64,000 nucleotides of DNA from the NCBI RefSeq assembly GCF_014639255.1, contig NZ_BMFV01000001.1, forward strand, positions 186,001 through 250,000, given 5' to 3'. Made by a program: the position numbers and the translations under genes. Positions 7,737-16,130 of this stretch are shown piece by piece (positions within the stretch are counted from its first letter, which is position 1; every line of letters starts with the position of its first letter). The notes beneath the pieces were generated by a model that had not been told where the DNA came from, ran no database searches, and worked only from the letters and a program-made list of their open reading frames with translations. This DNA comes from Pullulanibacillus pueri. Lineage in GTDB: Bacteria > Bacillota > Bacilli > Bacillales > Sporolactobacillaceae.

Positions 7737-9815
7737 TTAAATAATAGGCTCTATTAATAGTGACGGCACATCTTTATACATCAATGTCAATTCATGAAGA
7801 GCACGCGTGCAACCTACATAAAGGAGTTTGGCATGAAACGCATTAGAGGGATAATGATCTCTACTGACATTTGCGATGATGGTGGCTTCGAATTCTAATC
7901 CCTTAGAGAGATAGACGGGTGAGAGGGATAGTCCACCACTATATTTATCCTCTTGCCCGGATAATAGCGTACACTTAAGACCAGCAGATTGAATAATGGG
8001 TTCAAGCGTTGTACTTTCAGCTTCTGTACGAGTGAGGATACCAATATTGGTGTAGCCTTTTTCTAATGCCTTTTGAATCGATTCAATTAAGGACTGATGA
8101 TAATTATCATCATTACAGGCGATCACTTTAACCTCTTCACCACTACGAAATACGGGTTCTGCAAGACACATGGGCTGATAGGCCTGGGTTAATACTTTAT
8201 TGGCACAATCAATAATTTCGGTTGTTGATCGATAGCTTTTCTCGAGGACAAAGGTAGTGACTTTTGATTGATCGAAACGCTCTGAAAAGGCACTCCAATC
8301 GTCTATACCTTTATACTCATGGATCCCTTGAGATAAATCACCGAGAATGGTAAAGGAGTGATTCAGCGTGATGGTCTTTAAGATGTCGACCTGGTATGGA
8401 GAGAAGTCCTGAGCCTCATCAATAACCACATGGTGAAATTTTTGCTCTTTTGGCACTCCGTTTAAATAATGATGGATATGGGTGAGCGGTGGGAGATCCT
8501 CTGAGTAAATTTCTTTGCTTTTTAGCATTTCTAAGGTTTGGGCCTTTACATCAGGTGGGCATGTCTGGTCTGCTTTTAAAAGTTGCATATAGAATGATAC
8601 TGCTGTTGGACTCAAATGCTTTTTAAGATACGCTCGAATTTTTTGATGGGCTTTTCGTTTTAGTGCTTGTTTTTCTTTTCCACTTTCGAGTGATTTTAGT
8701 GCCTCTTCAACCCAATTCTTCATTTTTGTTTCGATTCGTTCTTTCCGTTTGGAAAGGGGGTAATGCTTGTAATCTGTGTAAAACCATTGTTTGATCGTTT
8801 CGGAGCTCAGTCCCTTGTGAGGAAGGAGTTCTAAGTATTGATCAGGAATGGCCTCGGCTTCGTAATGTGCTAAGGCTTGATGAACATAAGTAATAAACGC
8901 CGGCGACCCTTTGTAACGGAGGCGTTCCATCGCTGTCGGGCTTCCCCCTGTTTCTAACCACTCCTTATGGGATTCGTGTTGACTTCTCAGTGTTAATGGC
9001 TCATCAAGTTGTTCTAGAGCCCAATCATTAAACGTCGTTTGTTGAATGCCTCCAACGCCAAGCTCTGGTAGCACATCGGCAATATAATCAAGAAATAAAC
9101 GGTTAGGAGCAAAAATAATCATACGCTCTGAGCGCAATTTGTCTTGATGCTGATAGATAAGATAGGCCAAGCGATGAAGGGCGATCGTTGTTTTTCCACT
9201 GCCGGCAACCCCTTGAATAATAAGGGCACTATTTTTGGGGGCGCGAATAATATTGTTTTGCTCGGTTTGAATAGTAGAGACGATATCTTGGAGTTTGGAA
9301 CTTTCTCTTTCCGATAATCGGTACAGTAAAAATTCATCAACATTGGAGAGGTCTGTTTTGCCTTTCACATAGGCATCAACAATGCGCTGAAGTTGACGGT
9401 TTCGTATGACGATATTGCGTTTGAGGTGAATGTATCCTTCCACAAGCCCCTCGGGTGACTCATAATAAGCAAGGTCGTTGCCTCCCGCAAAAGAGTAAAA
9501 TAAGCTAGCAATAGGGGCCCGCCAATCAATAATAAGGGGTTCACCACTTTCGTCAGCAACACCAACTTTTCCTATGTATAAGGCTTCGGCTTGTGGTGTG
9601 AGATCTTCTTGGAAATCAAGTCTCGCAAAATACGGTTCTTTTTCCGCGATTTTTAAGCTTTGACGTGTGCGTTCACGAATATCCTCTAAAGCTTGTTCGG
9701 TAATGTCGTCACCAACATATTGATCGACTTCTTCAAGCCTTTCCTTTTGCTGTGAAATAATGTTTAGAGTACGAGTTAAATGAGCTTGTTCTTGTTTATG
9801 GTTTTGATCCTCCAC
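7737..9815 (-). CDS. helD: HelD-like RNA polymerase recycling ATPase (UvrD/Rep superfamily)
   Basis: A 692-residue superfamily-1 helicase-like ATPase. An N-terminal coiled coil ('LTRTLNIISQQKERLEEVDQYV'-type) precedes the 'YIGKVGVADESGEPLIIDWRAPIASLFY' region typical of HelD. Walker A 'GVAGSGKTTIALHRLAYL' lies near residue 200, and Walker B 'VVIDEAQDFSPYQ' near 460. The UvrD-like C-terminus ends with 'LYVGCTRALHELTL'. HelD binds RNA polymerase and helps release it from DNA. The start is GTG at 9813-9815, with GGGAGGTGG just upstream; the frame stays open 50 codons further but has no ribosome-binding site and reads as non-coding. It is monocistronic. Confidence 0.88.
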   Translation of the reverse strand: MEDQNHKQEQAHLTRTLNIISQQKERLEEVDQYVGDDITEQALEDIRERTRQSLKIAEKEPYFARLDFQEDLTPQAEALYIGKVGVADESGEPLIIDWRAPIASLFYSFAGGNDLAYYESPEGLVEGYIHLKRNIVIRNRQLQRIVDAYVKGKTDLSNVDEFLLYRLSERESSKLQDIVSTIQTEQNNIIRAPKNSALIIQGVAGSGKTTIALHRLAYLIYQHQDKLRSERMIIFAPNRLFLDYIADVLPELGVGGIQQTTFNDWALEQLDEPLTLRSQHESHKEWLETGGSPTAMERLRYKGSPAFITYVHQALAHYEAEAIPDQYLELLPHKGLSSETIKQWFYTDYKHYPLSKRKERIETKMKNWVEEALKSLESGKEKQALKRKAHQKIRAYLKKHLSPTAVSFYMQLLKADQTCPPDVKAQTLEMLKSKEIYSEDLPPLTHIHHYLNGVPKEQKFHHVVIDEAQDFSPYQVDILKTITLNHSFTILGDLSQGIHEYKGIDDWSAFSERFDQSKVTTFVLEKSYRSTTEIIDCANKVLTQAYQPMCLAEPVFRSGEEVKVIACNDDNYHQSLIESIQKALEKGYTNIGILTRTEAESTTLEPIIQSAGLKCTLLSGQEDKYSGGLSLSPVYLSKGLEFEATIIANVSRDHYPSNAFHAKLLYVGCTRALHELTLMYKDVPSLLIEPII

Positions 9816-10048
9816 CGTTATCCACCTCCCAAATTTTACGAAAGAGGAATTTATAATATTACCACTACTTTGAAACAAAGGCAATATTAATAAACATTTT
9901 GCATTAGAAAACTGGACCATCACCAAGGCTCGACTCAAAAGCCAAATACTATTATAAAAATCCATGGAAAATATTGGGGTGAAAAAAAGATTGAATCCTA
10001 TATTACAAACGAAAAATGAAAAGACACAAAAATTATAAAAGGCCGGAG

Positions 10049-10090
10049 TTCATATAGATTGCGACGTAACGGATAGGCGGATTTCCGCTC
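10049..10090 (+). repeat. Dispersed repeat family 1, 5' module
   Basis: A 42-base stretch ('GACGTAACGGATAGGCGGAT' core) is found again at 63791-63832 with one mismatch. It contains the small hairpin GCGGA-TT-TCCGC. The 9816-10934 gap as a whole holds only repeat material and a terminator, with no supported gene. Confidence 0.85.
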
Positions 10091-10199
10091 GCTTTCCTCA
10101 TGCCCAGAGGACTAAGGAAAGCGACTAAGAGATTAGTCCCGCAGAAAAATCGTGTTCTTACGATTGTTTGATGTGGGTAGGATCGGTGTTCGACCCACC

Positions 10200-10279
10200 A
10201 TCGGGGTCCCCGAAAAGTGATCTTTACTTTTTGGGGTTGTAATCGGGGTCCCCGAAAAGTGTTCTTTACTTTTTGGGGT
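10200..10279. repeat. Two tandem 42-base hairpin units
   Basis: Copies start at 10200 and 10242 (period 42). Each contains GGGGTCCCCGAAAAGT followed by ACTTTTTGGGG, an inverted repeat with an 11-base stem carrying one mismatch. Only one base differs between copies over the first 38. It is too short for a CRISPR and has no spacers. Confidence 0.85.
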
Positions 10280-10419
10280 GGGTGGTATTGATGTGCTAGC
10301 TTCGGTGTTGTCACACGGACGTGACGTTTTCAACTGAAGTTCCTTGGTTTTTATATTTGTGTTCCCAAGTCTTTATAGTACAAATCTCCTGTTCCTGCGT
10401 CTACTCGTACCGCTTCGCA

Positions 10420-10530
10420 GTCAGCTTTCTCGGAACAACTCGAAGTGTATTCGAGAAGTCACGCTGGTCCCGTTCCCAAAGGAGCCAAAGCGCCTTTCGC
10501 TCCAATCCACTTCCATGCTGTCGATGCTTA
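10420..10530 (+). repeat. Dispersed repeat family 1, diverged copy
   Basis: The 3' part 'GCGCCTTTCGCTCCAATCCA' is identical to 63936-63955. Upstream lies a CTCGAA...TTCGAG hairpin in the place where other copies have ACTTGGGAA...TTCCCAAGT. Confidence 0.7.
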
Positions 10531-10609
10531 TTGATGAAAAGATTGGGCATCTTTGCTTTTTTTTAAGCTAATATTAACTCTAGTTGCAAGTAAATCAAAT
10601 CATCTTACA

Positions 10610-10740
10610 TAGCGTAGGCAGAATGCGCAGACTCCAGTGGGAACAGCACGTGTCCGAAGATCCACTTTGGAGCACCAAAAACTGACTCCAAAGTTAGCTG
10701 AGGCCGTGCCCACGGAAAGCGAAGTATTCTGCCGAAGCGG
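10610..10740 (-). repeat. Dispersed repeat family 1, minus-strand copy
   Basis: Read on the minus strand this matches 63836-63935: 'GGGCACGGCCTCAGCTAACT', then a 9-bp hairpin, then 'CTTCGGA', 'CGTGCTGTTCCC' and 'TGGAGTCT'. The hairpin arms (10664-10672 and 10686-10694) differ from those of the other copy by paired changes. Confidence 0.85.
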
Positions 10741-10906
10741 TTGTTAAACACTAAATATAATAAGGTAAGGTATGAGCTGTCAAAGCCGATCGACGTCGCA
10801 ATATCCTTCAATTCCTAACATTCAAAGTACCCATCTTCTAAAACAGAACATAGGCATTTAATTTTTAGAATGATTTTTAAATGTTGTTAAAATAATTAGA
10901 GCCATA

Positions 10907-10934
10907 AAAAAACCGAGCGTAAACTCGGTTTTTA
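10907..10934 (-). terminator. Terminator of the BCCT transporter gene
   Basis: A hairpin ACCGAG-CGTAAA-CTCGGT is followed on the minus strand by a run of T (A-run at 10906-10912). It begins immediately after the stop codon. Confidence 0.88.
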
Positions 10935-12440
10935 CTATCTCCGTAGATGTTTTGGCGGTTTTTCGTCCTTAAATGCCTTCATCATCGAGTAGATCATAAA
11001 GAGCAAGATGATGGCAAATGGAAAGGCGGCGATAATGGCAGCGGTCTGCAGGGCGTCTAATCCTCCTGAGAAGAGGAGAACAGAAGCGGCCGCGGCTTGC
11101 ATAATGCCCCAAACAACCTTAATCCATAATTGCGGATTTAAGCTTCCGTTAGTCGTTTGCATTCCTAAAACGAAGGTTGCTGAATCCGCAGACGTGATAA
11201 AGAAGGTTGTGATCAATAGAATTGCTAGGACAATCATTAAAGTACTCATAGGAAAGTGGCTAAGTACGGAGAACAACGCGACTTCATAGCCTTGCTTATC
11301 GATTAATCCTGTTAAATCAACATGGGAGAAGATCTGTAAATGGATGCCTGCTCCTCCGAAAACGGCAAACCATAAGGCGCTAAAAATGGTTGGAACAGCT
11401 AGAACACCAATTACAAATTCTCGAATTGTCCGGCCTTTTGAAATCCTGGCAATAAAAGTCCCAACGAAGGGTGACCAGGAAATCCACCAAGCCCAATAGA
11501 AAATCGTCCAGTCTTGGATCCAAGCACTATTTTTTTCACTAAAGGGTGTCAAACGTAAACTCATCTTTGGGAGATTTTCAATATATGTGCCCAGTTGTGA
11601 TGTGAAAAAATCAAGTAAAAAGTTTGTAGGTCCAATAAATAATAAAAAGAGCATTAGGAGAACAGCGAATACAATATTGGCATTACTTAGCCATTTAATC
11701 CCTCGACCTAATCCCGAAATAGCCGATAACATAAAGAGTACAGTGACGACAAGGATAATGAGAAACTGCACGTTTGTTGAATTTGGGATGCTATCCGAAA
11801 TGAAGGATAATCCCCCATTAATTTGTACGGCGCCCATTCCTAGTGAAGTGGCTACACCAAAAATGGTGGCAAAAACAGCAAGAATATCGATAAGTTTTCC
11901 TAGCCACCCCTTTACTTTTTCCCCTAAAATAGGGCGAAAGGTTGCACTTATAAGACCGGGCTCTCCTTTACGAAACTTAAAATAGGCCAGAGCAAGGGCA
12001 ATAACAGCATAGATAGCCCAAGGATGGAGGCCCCAGTGGAAGAAGGAATAACGGAGCGCGAGTTCAGCAGCATCTTGTGTTTTAGGATCACCATAAGGGG
12101 GATCGCTAAAATGGGAAAGGGGCTCAGCACATCCCCAAAATACAAGGCCAATACCCATACCGGCACTAAAGAGCATGGCAAACCAGCTGATGGCAGAGTA
12201 CTCGGGTTCGTCATCATCCTTACCAAGTTTAATATTTCCGTATTTCGAAAAAATAAGGAATATCGCAAAAATAAGTAAAATGGTCGCACTGATTAAGTAG
12301 AACCACCCAAATTTCACTTGAATAAATCCTTGAATAGAGCTGGTAACAGTCTGCAAATTGTGTGGGGCAAGAGCCCCCCAAAGAACAAAGATAATTGCAA
12401 GGACAACTGATATTTTAAATACAGTTGTTGTTTTTTTCAT
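10935..12440 (-). CDS. BCCT-family compatible-solute transporter (OpuD-like)
   Basis: A 501-residue membrane protein with 12 predicted helices, of the betaine/choline/carnitine transporter family. These carriers use a sodium or proton gradient to import glycine betaine or related solutes for osmoprotection. Family signatures are plain: 'GMGIGLVFWGCAEPLSHF', 'HWGLHPWAIYAV', and 'IFYWAWWISWSPFVGTFIARISKGRTIREF', which holds the Trp-rich substrate-binding segment. Length is close to OpuD. The C-tail is short and basic (KDEKPPKHLRR), without the long osmosensing extension of BetP. It is a single gene with its own terminator; the ribosome-binding site is weak (AGGTTGGTG). Substrate preference cannot be fixed. 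Confidence 0.9.
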   Translation of the reverse strand: MKKTTTVFKISVVLAIIFVLWGALAPHNLQTVTSSIQGFIQVKFGWFYLISATILLIFAIFLIFSKYGNIKLGKDDDEPEYSAISWFAMLFSAGMGIGLVFWGCAEPLSHFSDPPYGDPKTQDAAELALRYSFFHWGLHPWAIYAVIALALAYFKFRKGEPGLISATFRPILGEKVKGWLGKLIDILAVFATIFGVATSLGMGAVQINGGLSFISDSIPNSTNVQFLIILVVTVLFMLSAISGLGRGIKWLSNANIVFAVLLMLFLLFIGPTNFLLDFFTSQLGTYIENLPKMSLRLTPFSEKNSAWIQDWTIFYWAWWISWSPFVGTFIARISKGRTIREFVIGVLAVPTIFSALWFAVFGGAGIHLQIFSHVDLTGLIDKQGYEVALFSVLSHFPMSTLMIVLAILLITTFFITSADSATFVLGMQTTNGSLNPQLWIKVVWGIMQAAAASVLLFSGGLDALQTAAIIAAFPFAIILLFMIYSMMKAFKDEKPPKHLRR

Positions 12441-12642
12441 AAGCGTTTCACCAACCTGTCTTTATTTCCATAATCAATCGTACGTATCAGTCAAAATGTC
12501 ACTGTTATTTAGGAATACAGACAAACGTGAGCCTAATGGTTTATTTCTTAGACTATCCTAATTGCAGAAGACCATGTATCCATGCTTCATTCTTTTATGA
12601 AAAAGTGGTATTTCATTCAATCTCTCTAAAACAACTCAGGAC

Positions 12643-12677
12643 ATAAAAAAATAAAAGGACTCTCCTAATGCGAGCCC
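12643..12677 (-). terminator. Terminator of the YkoP-like gene
   Basis: GGACTC (12657-12662) pairs with GAGCCC (12672-12677), including one G-U pair, followed on the minus strand by an interrupted T-run (12643-12656). Confidence 0.65.
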
Positions 12678-12683
12678 AATGTT

Positions 12684-13274
12684 TTAATTTTTTTCATTCT
12701 CTAAGAAATGCGTTCTTGAAACAGCCAAAATCTTTGGAGAGAGCATAGAGGAGTGGGACTGTAACCTTTGCCGCCCATTCGGATGCATGATGGTCAGTAA
12801 GAGCCTGAGATAAAAGCGTTGGAAACCGGAGTTGCCGCCTTTAGGGAGATCAAGGACATCAAACCCAAATTGTTTGGCACCTCTATGAAAAAGTGAGACG
12901 CCATACAAAGCCTTCACTTTTTCATATTCTGGCTCACTCATATAAGAACGCATGCGTTTGAAAGTGGCTTTCATCATATGTAGTAAAGTTGTAATCATGT
13001 GCATGGTATTTTTTGATTCAATGGATGTTTGAATCAGGAGATCATTGTTGAAATGAAGATCAAGGATCAGGTCGCCTTCCTGAAGAAGTGTTCCATCTGT
13101 TAGAGAGAGTGGCTCACCTTTGTATTCTTTAATCCTAAATAAGATTAAATCCCTTTCATGTCTTGGTTTTAATCCGTGCATCTTGTGATAAAGATGTTCC
13201 CAAAGAGAGTAAAGTCTCATTAAAGATTTTTTGTGCCAGTGGATTTTTTTTTGTTCTTGATTGTGCTGTTCCAT
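12684..13274 (-). CDS. YkoP-like protein of unknown function
   Basis: A 196-residue basic protein without a signal peptide or clear membrane helices. The order of motifs resembles the YkoP family of Bacillaceae: an N-terminal 'LYSLWEHLYHKMHGLKP' helix, 'LTDGTLLQEGDLILDLHFNN', then 'YGVSLFHRGAKQFGFDVLDL'. YkoP is often associated with polysaccharide deacetylase genes, but none is adjacent here. An AGGGGT lies seven bases before ATG. No catalytic motif is evident. The assignment rests on recalled similarity in the central 'GD-x-i-x-eLHlNN' and 'VSLfHRG' segments, so it is tentative. Confidence 0.6.
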   Translation of the reverse strand: MEQHNQEQKKIHWHKKSLMRLYSLWEHLYHKMHGLKPRHERDLILFRIKEYKGEPLSLTDGTLLQEGDLILDLHFNNDLLIQTSIESKNTMHMITTLLHMMKATFKRMRSYMSEPEYEKVKALYGVSLFHRGAKQFGFDVLDLPKGGNSGFQRFYLRLLLTIMHPNGRQRLQSHSSMLSPKILAVSRTHFLENEKN

Positions 13275-13464
13275 TTATTGAACCCCTAACCCAAAGACTA
13301 TTGATATGAGAAAAGCTAAGAACAAAAGCCTTCCTCTCCAACTCATAAGCCATTATAACATTAATTATTTATAAATTGAATGATATACCATTCACTAGGG
13401 GTAAGATGAAATCTAACGAAAGAAGGTTTACACTTACACTATACAGATAAGCGAGGTGAAGGAA

Positions 13465-14295
13465 ATGGGGATGGTACAAGTCAATGGGGTTTCTCTTTAT
13501 TATGAACAATATGGCAAAAGTCTTGCTGAGGGAAAAGCGGTGCTTGTTTTAATTCATGGTTACTTGTCTTCGACTTTTAGTTTTAGAAGATTAGTGCCCT
13601 ATTTAGAGCACGATTACACAATTCTTTCTCTTGATCTTCCAGGCTTCGGTAAAAGTGAAAAGTCACTGACTTTTGTGTATTCGTTACATAATTATGGAAA
13701 ACTCGTTCTCGGGTTCCTCAACCGAATGGGCGTGAAACAGGCAGTACTTATAGGTCATTCCATGGGTGGCCAAATTGCTTTACAATCGGCGTTGCAAAAT
13801 CATTCAATGGTGAAAAAGGTGGTTGGTATTGCCTGTGCAGGTTATATGGGTCCAGTGAAGCGCTCCCTTGTTCGCCTCTCTTATATTCCTTTTTTTAGTC
13901 GAATGCTTAAGTTTTATTTTGATAAAAAAGATATTGCCGCGAGCTTTTTAGAAATTACCAATGATCGATCGCTGATTACTAAAGAAATGATGGAGGGCTA
14001 TCTTAAACCGATGTATGCGCTCGCGTTTTATAAATCTCTCATCCGTTTAATCAGACACCGCGAAGGGGATTTGTCTTCTGAAAAATTAAAAACAATTAAA
14101 CAACCCGTGTTACTAATGTGGGGAGATAAAGATCAAATTGTTCCTCCACATGTCGGAGAACGCTTTATTCAAGATATTCCAAGAGTAGAGTATAAGGTCT
14201 TCCAAGGAGCAGGACATTTATTACCTGAGGAACGCCCAGAAGAGATTGCGAATAGAATCCGATCTTTTTGTCTAAATAACCATGGGGATGATTAG
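13465..14295 (+). CDS. Alpha/beta-hydrolase fold protein
   Basis: A 276-residue alpha/beta hydrolase. The oxyanion strand 'LIHGYLSSTFSFRRLVPYL' is followed by the nucleophile elbow 'GHSMGG' (Ser near residue 107). The acid 'MWGDKDQIVP' and the catalytic His in 'GAGHLLPEERPEEIA' complete the triad. The closest general type is the esterase/epoxide-hydrolase-like group; substrate unknown. GTG at 13456 and ATGs at 13465 and 13471 are all in frame; GAGGTG six bases before 13465 favours that start. No signal peptide, so cytoplasmic. The next gene follows after 58 bases in the same direction and could share the transcript. Confidence 0.85.
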   Translation: MGMVQVNGVSLYYEQYGKSLAEGKAVLVLIHGYLSSTFSFRRLVPYLEHDYTILSLDLPGFGKSEKSLTFVYSLHNYGKLVLGFLNRMGVKQAVLIGHSMGGQIALQSALQNHSMVKKVVGIACAGYMGPVKRSLVRLSYIPFFSRMLKFYFDKKDIAASFLEITNDRSLITKEMMEGYLKPMYALAFYKSLIRLIRHREGDLSSEKLKTIKQPVLLMWGDKDQIVPPHVGERFIQDIPRVEYKVFQGAGHLLPEERPEEIANRIRSFCLNNHGDD

Positions 14296-14353
14296 ACAAA
14301 TGCCCGGTTCTTTAATACACTTGTGGTAACAAGGTTAGAAAGATGGGGAAAAG

Positions 14354-14557
14354 ATGTTTAAAAAAGTGATGAGTTACATTGGGAGCCTTTGCATAATAGC
14401 TTTACTTGTTTTTTCTATCGTTGAATTATATAGAGATTTAGGCTCATGGTCTTCCATTGATTACATTTGGAGTGGGGCGGTTGTCCTTTTTTTGATTGGT
14501 TTTATAGGAGATTTTGTGCAACAAAGATTAAAGGGAGAAGCGGAAGAACAAGGCTAA
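14354..14557 (+). CDS. Small two-helix membrane protein
   Basis: A 67-residue protein with two hydrophobic helices ('IGSLCIIALLVFSIVELY' and 'YIWSGAVVLFLIGFIGDFV') and a charged C-tail ending KGEAEEQG. I do not recognise the family. AGATGGGG precedes the ATG. It follows the hydrolase gene and ends exactly one base before the stop of the convergent GerPC-like gene. Its likely terminator lies inside that opposing gene. Confidence 0.65.
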   Translation: MFKKVMSYIGSLCIIALLVFSIVELYRDLGSWSSIDYIWSGAVVLFLIGFIGDFVQQRLKGEAEEQG

Positions 14558-14977
14558 TTACAATGCGTTTCGAGAGCGTATGGTTGTTTTTGGTGTTTGA
14601 GATGTAGAGGTCGGTTGTCCGTTTTTGACGGTGCCGACCTTTTTTTCATTCAAGACCGCCTTCTGCTTAAATAAATCCTCGAAATCTTGAGGTAAGGATG
14701 AGGACATCCCGTAATTTGCTCCGATATTTAAACGACCTTCTAAAGATTTGATGCCTAAAGCCCCGAAATTATTGCTTTGTTCGTATTTTTCAATAATGAC
14801 TTTCTCAATATTCACATGTTCAATGATGGTTGCAGGAGGATGTGAGGGATTCTGTTCTCCCTCATTATCGGTTTGCAATGCCTTCAGTTCAGATTCTAGT
14901 GCCAATAGCTTACGATTCATGAGCTGCCACTGGGGATTGTGTTTGAGAATATGTTGGCTTAAAAACTTAAAGATCAT
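14558..14977 (-). CDS. GerPC-like spore protein
   Basis: A 139-residue protein. A coiled-coil N-terminal half ('LLALESELKALQTD') is followed by a proline linker. Then comes the segment 'HVNIEKVIIEKYEQSNN' and 'IKSLEGRLNIGANYGMSS', which matches the pattern of GerPC, where 'L-x-G-x-LNIG' closes a conserved strand. GerP proteins allow germinants to pass the spore coat. It starts at ATG 14975-14977, nine bases after GAGGTG; an in-frame GTG four codons earlier overlaps that ribosome-binding site. It is divergent from a GerPA/PF-like gene 130 bases away, as expected for a coat-permeability locus. The C-terminus is shorter than in classical GerPC. Confidence 0.7.
   Translation of the reverse strand: MIFKFLSQHILKHNPQWQLMNRKLLALESELKALQTDNEGEQNPSHPPATIIEHVNIEKVIIEKYEQSNNFGALGIKSLEGRLNIGANYGMSSSLPQDFEDLFKQKAVLNEKKVGTVKNGQPTSTSQTPKTTIRSRNAL
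14608..14646 (+). terminator. Terminator inside the 3' end of the opposing gene
   Basis: AGGTCGG (14608-14614) pairs with CCGACCT (14634-14640), followed by TTTTTT on the plus strand. It serves the plus-strand gene ending at 14557 while lying within the coding sequence of the GerPC-like gene. Confidence 0.75.
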
Positions 14978-15108
14978 GTTGAATTTCACCTCTAGTTCTG
15001 CTTTTCTTGTTTCTCAATTTTATTTGAAGCATTGTATAAAATGTTGATGAATGATGGGCAATGTCACGCATAGCAATAAATTATAAATACAAATAGAAGG
15101 TGAGTATA

Positions 15109-15315
15109 TTGAAAAAGGTAACAATTGGTCATATGAAGGTGAATACGGTTGGCCCTACCAGTACTGTGACATTTGGACCTTCGGCGCAAGTCGGTATAAG
15201 AAATATGACGTTAAAAAATCAAGGGTTTGGTGAAGACAATAGTGATGGGAATAGAATGTACAGTCCTAAAGGGTGGGTCTTCGATCAAGATGTCTCCGAC
15301 AGCAATCAGCGATAA
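15109..15315 (+). CDS. GerPA/GerPF-family spore germination protein
   Basis: A 68-residue protein of the GerPA/GerPF family, whose members are made late in sporulation and help nutrients cross the coat. The family fingerprint is visible: 'IGHMKVNTVGPTSTVTFGPS', a strand pair about a Gly-Pro turn, and a polar tail 'FDQDVSDSN' shared with the two plus-strand paralogues downstream. The start is TTG at 15109, six bases after AGAAGGTG; GTG at 15100 would overlap the ribosome-binding site. It shares the motif 'NQGFGEDN' with both neighbouring homologues. Confidence 0.8.
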   Translation: MKKVTIGHMKVNTVGPTSTVTFGPSAQVGIRNMTLKNQGFGEDNSDGNRMYSPKGWVFDQDVSDSNQR

Positions 15316-15332
15316 AGTTTTCTTTTTATGAG

Positions 15333-15809
15333 TCAATCAATAGAAATCGAGTGTCGATTGGGTTCAGCTCGGGGTAACCGTATGTGCAATATTCCCTGAT
15401 GGAACTGGGCCATTGCGCGCTGGCTGTCCACGGCATCCGGGAGATCAATGCTGCGTTCGAAACTCCCGTTAAGTCGTTCACTGTGGATAAGTGTTTCCGC
15501 TGAATAATTCAATCGAGCAGTCCCTTGGATGGTGACTTTATTACCGGTTAAAGTTAATTGCACATCCTCCTTGGCTATACCTGGAAGATCAATAAGGATA
15601 ATGAATTCGTTAGGCGTTTGAAATAAATCTATGGCTGGTTGAGGTGGTTTGGGTTGTTCTGCCATTTCTTGTTTTGCAGTATATCCCTTCTTTTGTTTCT
15701 GGTTCTGTGAAAAGGAAGTGGTGTTATCATCGAAGATCTCACTCCAAAAGTCATTGCCTTGGAACTGTTGGGCGACATCGAGCCATTTTTTTAATTTATC
15801 AACATCCAT
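15333..15809 (-). CDS. Hsp20/alpha-crystallin protein, CotM-like
   Basis: A 158-residue small heat-shock-type protein. The alpha-crystallin domain spans about 60-155 with 'FIILIDLPGIAKEDVQLTLTG', 'VTIQGTARL' and the terminal strand 'QGILHIRLPRAEP'. The N-terminal 55 residues are polar and Gln-rich. CotM in Bacillus is an Hsp20-fold spore-coat protein, and the location among GerP-like genes supports a coat role, although a general chaperone is possible. A clean AGGAG lies nine bases before the ATG. It is convergent with the preceding plus-strand gerP-like gene and divergent from the next one. Confidence 0.8.
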   Translation of the reverse strand: MDVDKLKKWLDVAQQFQGNDFWSEIFDDNTTSFSQNQKQKKGYTAKQEMAEQPKPPQPAIDLFQTPNEFIILIDLPGIAKEDVQLTLTGNKVTIQGTARLNYSAETLIHSERLNGSFERSIDLPDAVDSQRAMAQFHQGILHIRLPRAEPNRHSISID

Positions 15810-15872
15810 AAGGTTTCGCTCCTAACATACTGTCAGTTAATTTTCATATACATTCAATAAGGAGGCGATTCA

Positions 15873-16130
15873 ATGACGGAACCCTCTATTGCCATTAATA
15901 TTTTTCTTTTCAAAATTAATTCATTCGAAAATGCTTCAGCAGTAAATATTGGTGAAAATTTATTAGCCAATTGGAATAACTCCTCCAAGAAAAATCAAGG
16001 GTTTGGTCAAAATTTTGGGGATAGATCGGAATTTGCGACGAATAGTGGGGTGGACGATCGGGATATCAATGATTCTAATGCTTATCAGCAATTGAATAGG
16101 CCTAAACCGCCTCAATATAGGAGGGATTAA
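15873..16130 (+). CDS. GerPF-like spore protein
   Basis: An 85-residue member of the GerPA/GerPF family. 'IAINIFLFKINSFENASAVNIGEN' is a degenerate version of the usual beta-strand pair, followed by 'KKNQGFGQNFGDRS' and an acidic 'DDRDINDSN' tail shared with its paralogues. The C-terminus has a proline-rich extension (NRPKPPQYRRD). AAGGAGG lies seven bases before the ATG. Its stop touches the ATG of the next paralogue, so the two form a transcription unit. Confidence 0.78.
   Translation: MTEPSIAINIFLFKINSFENASAVNIGENLLANWNNSSKKNQGFGQNFGDRSEFATNSGVDDRDINDSNAYQQLNRPKPPQYRRD

Noticed and set aside
9816..9965. N-terminal 50-codon extension of the HelD-like protein
   Set aside because: There is no ribosome-binding site at the upstream ATG, whereas GGGAGGTGG sits right before GTG 9815; the extension is unlike HelD.
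10200..10283. Possible CRISPR array
   Set aside because: Only two directly adjoining units, no spacers, no cas genes in the window.
10033..10333. Two overlapping minus-strand open frames with repeated 'PKSK-HFSGTP' peptides
   Set aside because: They translate the tandem 42-base repeat and family-1 debris; no ribosome-binding site or codon signal, and frames are open because the unit length is a multiple of three.
11587..11985. 132-codon plus-strand frame inside the BCCT gene
   Set aside because: Antisense shadow; the minus strand encodes a fully conserved transporter there.
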